Translations under genes and position numbers: made by a program | In this document: positions 57,790-64,000 of the stretch, one piece after another | Numbering within the stretch: position 1 is the stretch's first letter | Layout: the number at the start of each line of letters is the position of its first letter | The notes under the pieces: generated by a model | Told to the model about the DNA's origin: nothing | What the model saw: only the letters and a program-made list of their open reading frames with translations | The model's database searches: none | Assembly: GCF_900113015.1 (NCBI RefSeq) | Contig: NZ_FONV01000014.1 | Span: forward strand, 124,001 to 188,000 | DNA from: Actinoplanes philippinensis | Lineage (GTDB): Bacteria; Actinomycetota; Actinomycetes; Mycobacteriales; Micromonosporaceae | Direction of reading: 5' to 3' | Length of the DNA: 64,000 bases

Positions 57790-58335
57790 ATGACCACCGC
57801 ATCGATCAAGGGGAAGCGGGTCGCTTTCCTCGCGACCGACGGCGTGGAGGAGATCGAGTACACCGAGCCCCGCAAGGCGGTCGAGACGGCCGGCGGGCGG
57901 GCCGAGCTGATCTCACTGAAGGACGGTGAGATCCAGGCCGTGAACCACATGGACAAGGCCGGCACGTACCGGGTGGAGAAGACGGTGCGCGACGCCGACC
58001 CCGAGCAGTACGACGCGCTGGTGCTGCCCGGCGGCGTGGCCAACCCGGACTTCCTGCGGGCGGACGCGGACGCGGTCCGATTCGTGCGCGACTTCGTGGC
58101 CGCGGGCAAGCCGGTCGCGGCCATCTGCCACGGCCCGTGGACCCTGGTCGAGGCCGGCGTCGTCGACGGCCGCACCCTGACCAGCTGGCCCAGCCTGCGC
58201 ACCGACCTGGTCAACGCCGGCGCCACCTGGGTGGACGAGCAGGTCTTCGTCGACGACACCCTGATCACCAGCCGCAACCCGGACGACCTTCCGGCCTTCT
58301 GCGAGACCCTGGTCGACCGCCTGGCCGCGGCCTGA
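57790..58335 (+). CDS. DJ-1/PfpI-family protein
   Basis: A 181-residue cytosolic protein. RVAFLATDGVEEIEYTEPRK opens the fold, and the nucleophile elbow is AAICHGPW with Cys. It is like the PfpI/YhbO group of deglycase or general stress proteins. The start is ATG at 57790 with GAGAGGGG upstream. Probable role in glyoxal or protein-damage defence, inferred from family. Confidence 0.93.
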   Translation: MTTASIKGKRVAFLATDGVEEIEYTEPRKAVETAGGRAELISLKDGEIQAVNHMDKAGTYRVEKTVRDADPEQYDALVLPGGVANPDFLRADADAVRFVRDFVAAGKPVAAICHGPWTLVEAGVVDGRTLTSWPSLRTDLVNAGATWVDEQVFVDDTLITSRNPDDLPAFCETLVDRLAAA

Positions 58336-58541
58336 CCGCTTCCGCCGGAGGCCGGTCCCGGCCTCCGGCGAGAAAGCGGCAAAGCCGTTTCGGCTCTTTC
58401 GGTCTGACCATTGGGACAGGGTCGCCCGGACGCGCGGCCAGAAGTGCGCTCGGCATCTGGAAAGCGACGACCGGCAACATGCAGGATTGCCCATACGTAA
58501 CGACGAGACGGAACCGTCCGTTCGTTGGGGGAAGGGAATCC

Positions 58542-59291
58542 ATGCGCAAGTCTTTTGTCCGCCGCGGCCTCGCGGCGGCTCTGGCCGTCTTCACCGGGCT
58601 GACCGCTGTGGCGCTGACCGCGGCGCCCGCGCAGGCCGATCCGACGCTCGCCGGCGTCACACTGTCGACCGGCACGGTGGTCCTCGACGGCGACGCGGGC
58701 TGCGCCAACCGGGTGAAGGTGACCTACAAGGTCTACGACCCGGCGAACGATGCCTACGTGACCGGAGACGTGCTCGGGTCCGACGGTGACATGGTCGACT
58801 TCCTGTTCCCGTCGCAGTCCTCGCGCAGTGGCGACTACGTCTACCTCACCGACTGGATCTTCATCTGCGGCGGGTTCGACCCGGTCGGGCGGTACACGAT
58901 CCGTACCGAGCTGGAGTGGACCGACGACGACTTCAACAGCCACGTGGCGGAGCGGGTCGACACGTTCTACGTCAAGCGGCCGACGTCGCTGAGCTACAAC
59001 GCGACGCCGGAGCCGGTGAAGAAGAACAGCGCGCTCACCCAGACCGGCGTGGTCAAGGCCGACCCGGTCGGCTACGGCGCCAAGTACGGTCTCAAGGGCG
59101 CCGTGGTGAAGTTCTACTTCAAGGCCGACGGCGCCAAGGCGTACGTGTACCAGGGGCAGACGACGACCGGTACGGGTGGCAGGTACAGCAAGAAGATCAA
59201 GGCCACCCGGTCCGGGCTGTGGAAGGCCGTCTACGAGGGGAACTCGTTCCGTCAGGCGCAGACGGCGTACGACGCGGTCAAGGTCAGGTGA
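58542..59291 (+). CDS. Secreted protein with Ig-like domain
   Basis: A 249-residue exported protein. The signal peptide ends near AAPAQADPT. A beta-rich module with two Cys (DAGCANRV, FICGGFD) is followed by a C-terminal Ig-like domain (SYNATPEPVKKNSALTQTG, VKFYFKADG, GLWKAVYEGN), as in adhesive or binding proteins of actinobacteria. Function unknown. The start is ATG at 58542 with GGGGAAGGG upstream. Its 3' end overlaps the converging MFS gene by 8 bp. Confidence 0.8.
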   Translation: MRKSFVRRGLAAALAVFTGLTAVALTAAPAQADPTLAGVTLSTGTVVLDGDAGCANRVKVTYKVYDPANDAYVTGDVLGSDGDMVDFLFPSQSSRSGDYVYLTDWIFICGGFDPVGRYTIRTELEWTDDDFNSHVAERVDTFYVKRPTSLSYNATPEPVKKNSALTQTGVVKADPVGYGAKYGLKGAVVKFYFKADGAKAYVYQGQTTTGTGGRYSKKIKATRSGLWKAVYEGNSFRQAQTAYDAVKVR

Positions 59292-60588
59292 GCGGACGGC
59301 CGGTGCGGGAGGCGGCGGTGGCGTTCCATTCGTCGTCTGCCGCCTTCTTCAGGGCCATGCCGTGTTCGCCGTTGTAGCGGAGGAACTTCGGCAGGGCCGC
59401 GGCCAGGGCCAGGCTGCCCGCCACACAGAGCGCCCCGCCGACCCAGATGGCGCCGGCCACGCCGAGTCCGGTACGGGCCATCGCGCCCGCCCGGAGCTGG
59501 CCGAGCAGCGGGCCGGTGGTGTACGACAGCATCTCGATCCCGGCCAGGCGGCCGCGCAGATGGTCGGGAATCGTCTGGTTCCAGATGATCATGCGGAACA
59601 GGCCGGAGACCATGTCCGCCGCTCCCGCGAAGGCCAGGCAGAACAGGGTCAGCCACAGGGTGGTCGACAGGCCCACGCCGACGATGCCGACACCCCACAG
59701 CGCGGCCGCGATCAGCACCATCAGGCCGTGCCGGTGCACCCGGGCCGTCCAGCCGGAGCCGATCGTGGCCAGCAGTGACCCGACCGCGGGCGACGCGTAG
59801 AGCAGGCCCAGCACCCGGGGGCCACCGAGGTCCTCGGCCAGGAACGGGTAGAGCGCGGCCGGCATGCCGAAGAACATCGCGTTGATGTCGACCAGGTAGG
59901 TGCCGAGCAGCTCGGGGCGGGACTTCGCGTACTTCAGGCCGTCGACCACGCTCTTCACCGACGGGCGGTCGGCGGCCACCGGCGGCGGAACCGCCTTCAC
60001 CAGGAACAGGCAGACCAGCGAGACGGCGAAGGTCAGCAGATCGAACGCGTACACCCAGGCCAGGTCGAAGGCGGCGAGCAGGATGCCGGCCAGCGGCATG
60101 CCGGCGAGCTGGGCGAACTGCATGCTGAGGGACTGCAGCGACATGGTGGCGGGCAGCTCCTCCGGCTTCACCAGCCGGGGAACCATCGCCTGCAGGGCCG
60201 GGCGCTGCAGACCGGCGACCGCGGCGGTGAGGAACGCGGCGACGTAGAGCAGCCACAGGTGCGGCTCGTCGGAGAGCGAGTTGATCAGCAGGATGCCGCA
60301 GATCGCCGCGAGCGCGGCCTCACTGCCCCAGACCAGCAGCCGCCGGTCGATGTAGTCGGCCAGCGCCCCGCCGACGAACGACATGATGAAGAGCGGCAGC
60401 AGCTCGCAGACGCCGATCAGGCCGACCATCAGGGGGTCGTCGGTCAGCTTCGCCACCTGGTACGGGATGGTGACGTAGCTGATGAACGAGCCGAACGCGG
60501 TGACGAGGCCGGCGATGAAGACGAGCCGGAAGTCCCGGGAGGTGCGTAACGGGGACAGGTCCAGGCTCAGGCGGCGCTTCGAGGTCAC
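59284..60588 (-). CDS. MFS exporter (EntS/MFS-3 family)
   Basis: A 434-residue, 12-helix MFS protein. SPLRTSRDFRLVFIAGLVTA, GGALADYIDRRLLVWGSE and RPALQAMVPRLVKPEELPAT are typical of the enterobactin-exporter-like group. It probably exports a small molecule. The start is ATG at 60588. It lies 54 bp after the Nudix gene, so it may be the last gene of the ku-nudix transcript. Confidence 0.9.
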   Translation of the reverse strand: MTSKRRLSLDLSPLRTSRDFRLVFIAGLVTAFGSFISYVTIPYQVAKLTDDPLMVGLIGVCELLPLFIMSFVGGALADYIDRRLLVWGSEAALAAICGILLINSLSDEPHLWLLYVAAFLTAAVAGLQRPALQAMVPRLVKPEELPATMSLQSLSMQFAQLAGMPLAGILLAAFDLAWVYAFDLLTFAVSLVCLFLVKAVPPPVAADRPSVKSVVDGLKYAKSRPELLGTYLVDINAMFFGMPAALYPFLAEDLGGPRVLGLLYASPAVGSLLATIGSGWTARVHRHGLMVLIAAALWGVGIVGVGLSTTLWLTLFCLAFAGAADMVSGLFRMIIWNQTIPDHLRGRLAGIEMLSYTTGPLLGQLRAGAMARTGLGVAGAIWVGGALCVAGSLALAAALPKFLRYNGEHGMALKKAADDEWNATAASRTGRPLT

Positions 60589-60642
60589 GAAGGGTCATCC
60601 TGCCCCAGGAGCCGGAGCGGCGCACCGCGATTTAGGCCACCC

Positions 60643-61131
60643 TTACTTCATCACCAGGACGCCGGTCTCGCGGAAGGTGGCCAGGTCGGCGAGCGCCTCG
60701 TCGATCACGAACGACTTGGGGCCGGGCAGCGCGTCCAGCGGGAAGAAGCCGGCGTCGACACTCTCCTCGGTCTGCCGCAGCAGCTCGCCCTCCCACGAGT
60801 GCACCACGAACGTCATCAGCACCTGCTGGTACGTGTGCTGATACTCGTTGGTGTAGGTGTACGCCGTGTAGAACGCATACGGCGTCAGGGACGTGGCCCG
60901 CAGCCCGGTCTCCTCCCACAGCTCGCGGACGGCGCAGTCCGCCATGCTCTCGCCGAGCTCCATGGCGCCGGCCGGGATCGCCCAGCGATGGTTGTCGGAC
61001 CGCTGGATCAGCAGCAGCCGGCCCTGCTCGTCGAAGACCACGGTGCGCGCGCCGACGAAGAAGATCGTGTCGGTGTCGCCGATGCTGGCCCGCACCTTGC
61101 CGAGGTAAGAATCAGCCCATGCAAGTCCCAT
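60643..61131 (-). CDS. Nudix hydrolase
   Basis: A 162-residue enzyme. The Nudix box runs from GAMELGESMADC to AVRELWEETG and matches G-x5-E-x7-R-E-U-x-E-E-x-G-U. The substrate is a nucleoside diphosphate derivative that cannot be named. The start is ATG at 61131, 13 bp after the ku stop, so the two are likely cotranscribed. A role in pool sanitation would suit a DNA-repair operon. Confidence 0.93.
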   Translation of the reverse strand: MGLAWADSYLGKVRASIGDTDTIFFVGARTVVFDEQGRLLLIQRSDNHRWAIPAGAMELGESMADCAVRELWEETGLRATSLTPYAFYTAYTYTNEYQHTYQQVLMTFVVHSWEGELLRQTEESVDAGFFPLDALPGPKSFVIDEALADLATFRETGVLVMK

Positions 61132-61144
61132 GGGAGAAGATTAG

Positions 61145-62047
61145 TCACGCTGACTTCTTGGTGGCCTTCCGCGGCGTGGTGGTTTTCCTCGCTGCCGTGG
61201 CACGGGGCGCCCGGGACGCCTTTTTCGCGGGTGGGGGCGCGTCGTCCGTACCCTCTGATGGTTTTTCGCCGCGGGCCTGCTTCGCGCGTTCGACGGAGGC
61301 CTTGAGCGCCGCCATCAGATCGATGGCCGCCGCCGGCGCCTCCTCGGCCTCCTCCGGCTGGACCACCTCGCGTCCCTCGACCTTGGCGTCGATGACCTCC
61401 TGCAACGCGGCCCGGTAGTTGTCGGTGAACTCGTCGGGCTTGAAGCTGCCGGCCATCGAGTCGATCAGCGAGCTGGCCATCGCGAGCTCGGCCGGGCGGG
61501 TCTCGATGTCGTCGTCGAGGAAACCGAAATCGGGGGTACGGACCTCGTCGGGCCACATCATCGTGTTGAGGACCAGCACGTCGTCGCGGACCCGGAGGGT
61601 GGCGAGCTGTTCGCGCTGCCGGATCGCGATCTTGACGATGGCCACCCGCTCGGCGTCCCGCAGCGCGTCGCGCAGGAGCACGTAGGGTTTCGCGGCCTGG
61701 CCCTCGGGTTCCAGATAGTAGGCCTTCGCGAAGAGGATCGGGTCGATCTGCTCGGACGGGACGAATTCGAGCACGTCGATGGCGCGTGACGTGCTCAGGG
61801 GCAGGTCGGCGAAATCCTCATCGGTCAAGATCACCATTTCGCCGCCGCCGATGTCGTAGCCCTTGGCGATGTCGTCATAACTGACCACCTCGCCGTCCAC
61901 CGAGCAGGTGCGCTGGTATTTGATCCGGCCCCCGTCGGTGCGATGCACCTGGTGGAAGCGGATGTCCTTCTCCTCGGTCGCCGAATAGAGCTTGACGGCG
62001 ATCGACACCAGACCGAATGAGACAGCGCCCTTCCAGATCGCTCGCAT
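61145..62047 (-). CDS. ku: Ku end-binding protein
   Basis: A 300-residue bacterial Ku. MRAIWKGAVSFGLVSIAVKL opens the DNA-ring domain, with FHQVHRTDGGRIKYQRTC and GYDIGGGEMVILTDED. The C-terminal ~40 residues are Lys/Ala/Pro-rich and should aid DNA threading or ligase contact. It binds double-strand ends and recruits LigD for non-homologous end joining. It is divergent from the ligD genes. Confidence 0.96.
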   Translation of the reverse strand: MRAIWKGAVSFGLVSIAVKLYSATEEKDIRFHQVHRTDGGRIKYQRTCSVDGEVVSYDDIAKGYDIGGGEMVILTDEDFADLPLSTSRAIDVLEFVPSEQIDPILFAKAYYLEPEGQAAKPYVLLRDALRDAERVAIVKIAIRQREQLATLRVRDDVLVLNTMMWPDEVRTPDFGFLDDDIETRPAELAMASSLIDSMAGSFKPDEFTDNYRAALQEVIDAKVEGREVVQPEEAEEAPAAAIDLMAALKASVERAKQARGEKPSEGTDDAPPPAKKASRAPRATAARKTTTPRKATKKSA

Positions 62048-62110
62048 GTCCTCAGAATGGCATCACTGGGACGCCTGCGTAAGGTGATTGCTTCTGCCTA
62101 TGGTGATCGG

Positions 62111-63052
62111 GTGTCCGGATCACCGCTCACCCCGATGCTCGCGACCGCGGGCGGGTTGCCGGTGGGCCCGGACTGGAGCTTCGAGTTCAAGTGGGACGGC
62201 GTCCGCGTCCTGGCGCTCTTCAGCGGCGGCCCGCCCGCGCTCTACGCCCGGTCCGGGGCGCTGGTCACCGCCGCCTATCCGGAGATCGCCGACCTGCATC
62301 TGCCGGAGGGCACCCTGCTGGACGGCGAGATGGTGGTCTTCGACGCGGCCGGCCGGCCCTCGTTCACCGCGCTGGCCGAGCGGATGCACGTCCGCGACAA
62401 GAGCAAGGCGGCACGGCTGGCGGCCACTCTGCCGGTCACCTATCTGATCTTCGACCTGCTCTACCTGGACGGCATGGACTACACCGGCCTGCCCTACCTG
62501 GCCCGGCGCGAGCGCCTGGAGGAGCTCGACCTGGCCGGCCCGCACTGGATGGTGCCGCCGTCCTTCGGTGACGGCCCGGCCACCGAGGCCGCGGCCCGGG
62601 AGAACCGGCTCGAAGGCGTCATGGCCAAGCGTTCCGACTCGGTCTACCTGCCCGGACTCCGCTCGCCGGACTGGGTCAAGGTCAAGTTCGACCAGACCGG
62701 CGACTACGTCATCGGCGGCTGGCGGCCCGGCGCGCGCAAACTCGGCGGCCTCCTGATCGGCGTGCCGACCCCGGAGGGCCTGGCCTTCCGGGGCCGGGTC
62801 GGCGGTGGCATCGGCGCGGCGGCCGAGCGTGATCTCCTTTCCCGGCTGGCGCCGCTCGCGACGACCGATTCGCCGTTCGCTCCCGGTGCGGTGCCGCGCG
62901 AGGATTCCAAAGGAGCACATTGGGTACGCCCGGAGTTGGTGGCCGAGATCCGCTACGGCAACCAGACGCCCGACCGCCGTCTGCGCTTCCCCCGGTTCCT
63001 GCGGCTGCGTGACGACAAGAAGCCCGCGGAGTGTGCCGAAGATGCCCCGTGA
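62111..63052 (+). CDS. LigD-type ATP-dependent DNA ligase module
   Basis: A 313-residue ligase. The adenylation motif is EFKWDGVRVLA with the nucleophilic Lys, and EGVMAKR and the OB-fold part (DYVIGGWRPGARKLGGLLIG) are intact. It seals DNA ends in non-homologous end joining. The chosen start is GTG at 62111, which leaves room for divergent promoters; an ATG at 62057 would begin 9 nt from the ku start. It overlaps the polymerase module gene. Confidence 0.92.
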   Translation: MSGSPLTPMLATAGGLPVGPDWSFEFKWDGVRVLALFSGGPPALYARSGALVTAAYPEIADLHLPEGTLLDGEMVVFDAAGRPSFTALAERMHVRDKSKAARLAATLPVTYLIFDLLYLDGMDYTGLPYLARRERLEELDLAGPHWMVPPSFGDGPATEAAARENRLEGVMAKRSDSVYLPGLRSPDWVKVKFDQTGDYVIGGWRPGARKLGGLLIGVPTPEGLAFRGRVGGGIGAAAERDLLSRLAPLATTDSPFAPGAVPREDSKGAHWVRPELVAEIRYGNQTPDRRLRFPRFLRLRDDKKPAECAEDAP

Positions 63053-63950
63053 CCGGATCCCGGTGACCATCGAGGGCCGTGACCTCGAACTCTCCAACCT
63101 GGACAAGGTCATGTACCCGGTGACCGGCTTCACCAAGGCCGAGGTGATCGACTACTACACCCGGATCGCCCCGTTCATGCTGCCGCACCTGCGGGGCCGG
63201 GCGGTCACCCGGATCCGCTATCCCAACGGCGTCGACCAGGCGCATTTCTTCGAGAAGAACAAGCCCGGGGGTACGCCGTCCTGGGTCCGCCTGGAGACAC
63301 TGCCGGTGCCCGGTTCCACGAAGAGCCGGGAGACCGTCGACTTCGTGGTCGTCGACGAGCTGGCCACCCTGGTCTGGCTGGCCAATCTCGCGGCGATCGA
63401 GCTGCACACCCCGCAGTGGCGGATCGGCGCCGACCCCGACCTGCTGGTCGTCGACCTCGACCCGGGCGCGCCGGCGGCTCTGCGGGAGTGCTGCGCCGTG
63501 GCGGTGCTGATGCGTGACCGGCTGGCCGCCGACGGCATCGCCGGCTGGCCGAAGACCTCGGGGAAGAAGGGCATGCAGCTGTGCTGCCCGATCTCCGGCA
63601 CCCAGTCCTCGGAGGTCGTCTCGGGGTATGCGAAGCGGGTCGCCGAGGAGATGGCCCGGATGGTGCCCGGCTCGATCACGGCCAAGATGGCCAGGCAGCT
63701 GCGCCCCGGGAAGATCTTCATCGACTGGAGCCAGAACGCCGCGGCCAAGACCACTGTCACGCCGTATTCGCTGCGCGCCGGCGAGAAACCGACCGCCTCC
63801 ACCCCATTGACCTGGGACGAGGTCGTCTCGATGGCGACCGGGGAGTCGGAGTCGTGGCAGTGCGGCGCGGCCGAGACGCTGGCCCGTGCCGAGGAGCACG
63901 GCGACCTGTTCGCCGGACTGCTGGAGCCGGGACCGCCGGTGCCCACCTGA
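63042..63950 (+). CDS. LigD-type polymerase/primase module
   Basis: A 302-residue LigD-type polymerase. LSNLDKVMYPVTGFTKAEVI, RIRYPNGVDQAHFFEKN, DLLVVDLDPG with the catalytic Asp pair, SGKKGMQL and IDWSQNAAAKTTVTPYSLRA are all typical. It adds nucleotides at double-strand breaks during end joining. The start is ATG at 63042, within the ligase stop region (11-nt overlap). No nuclease (NUC) module is present in this window. The natural polypeptide fusion is therefore split. Confidence 0.93.
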   Translation: MPRDRIPVTIEGRDLELSNLDKVMYPVTGFTKAEVIDYYTRIAPFMLPHLRGRAVTRIRYPNGVDQAHFFEKNKPGGTPSWVRLETLPVPGSTKSRETVDFVVVDELATLVWLANLAAIELHTPQWRIGADPDLLVVDLDPGAPAALRECCAVAVLMRDRLAADGIAGWPKTSGKKGMQLCCPISGTQSSEVVSGYAKRVAEEMARMVPGSITAKMARQLRPGKIFIDWSQNAAAKTTVTPYSLRAGEKPTASTPLTWDEVVSMATGESESWQCGAAETLARAEEHGDLFAGLLEPGPPVPT

Positions 63951-63980
63951 TTGCCGGCTCCCACAATCTGTGTGTATAAC

Positions 63981-64000
63981 TGTTCTAGAACACAGTTCTA
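63981..64000 (+). promoter_or_regulatory. Overlapping palindromes at the right edge
   Basis: TGTTCTAGAACA (63981-63992) overlaps TAGAAC-ACA-GTTCTA (63986-64000). Such paired sites are typical of TetR-, MarR- or PadR-type regulators. The controlled gene must lie beyond the edge. Confidence 0.5.

Overview
The window is high-GC DNA with strong G/C third-position bias, abundant GTG starts and ATGA/GTGA translational coupling, which points to an actinobacterium. The gene order bldG - anti-sigma kinase - hppA - (conserved hypothetical) - topA - MFS/tmk fusion - holB - ricT, with a DEAD helicase opposite bldG and a tad pilus operon and acs nearby, matches the conserved bldG/topA neighbourhood of Streptomyces and the Rv3644c-Rv3670 neighbourhood of Mycobacterium as I recall them. 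The DUF397/DUF5753 modules, secreted ALF-repeat proteins and GH10 xylanase fit a mycelial actinomycete, most likely Micromonosporaceae (Actinoplanes-like). The species cannot be named from the sequence alone.

Layout. 1-9.6 kb: an EphE-like alpha/beta hydrolase lacking its nucleophile, a lipoprotein, an M6 secreted metalloprotease, acetyl-CoA synthetase, a degenerate Fic-like protein, a PH-domain membrane protein and a SerB-like HAD phosphatase. 9.6-15.2 kb: a STAS protein divergent from a tightly coupled tad/Flp pilus operon (ssd, tadA, tadB, a small Cys-containing protein, tadC, Flp pilin, tadE, tadG-like). 15.4-22.8 kb: acyltransferase, DUF1998 helicase, bldG and its kinase, and the H+-pyrophosphatase. 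22.9-32.8 kb: two small conserved genes, topA, a lactone oxidase-like flavoprotein, a TetR regulator, a PLP-dependent racemase/aldolase-like enzyme and the MFS-thymidylate kinase fusion. 32.9-35.4 kb: a divergent SGNH esterase/GH10 xylanase pair with symmetric promoters and operators. 35.4-42.8 kb: holB, a YbaB/WXG100-like cluster, an LPVTG surface protein, ricT, a VOC/MarR pair with two matching operators and a small secreted protein. 42.8-47.1 kb: a metallophosphoesterase, tRNA-Thr(CGT) and a ~2.4-kb decayed integrative element inserted at its 3' end. 47.1-52.7 kb: a surface/exported protein locus with a small ALF-like LPVTG protein and a 1193-residue ALF-repeat/coiled-coil protein with a lysozyme-like C-terminal domain, translationally coupled to a lipoprotein. 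52.9-60.6 kb: MFS exporters, an XRE/DUF397 module, small membrane or secreted proteins and a DJ-1/PfpI protein. 60.6-64 kb: a Ku-based non-homologous end-joining locus (Nudix, Ku, stand-alone LigD ligase and polymerase modules).

The most noteworthy observations are: the ALF-repeat protein with its coupled lipoprotein, a candidate effector-immunity pair; the miniature tRNA-Thr element with 11-bp-phased AGTCCGCA iterons at both ends; the mirror-symmetric xylan regulon control region; the four-fold duplicated ribosome-binding/start region of the tadG-like gene; and several enzymes that have lost catalytic residues (EphE-like, Fic-like, Ssd).
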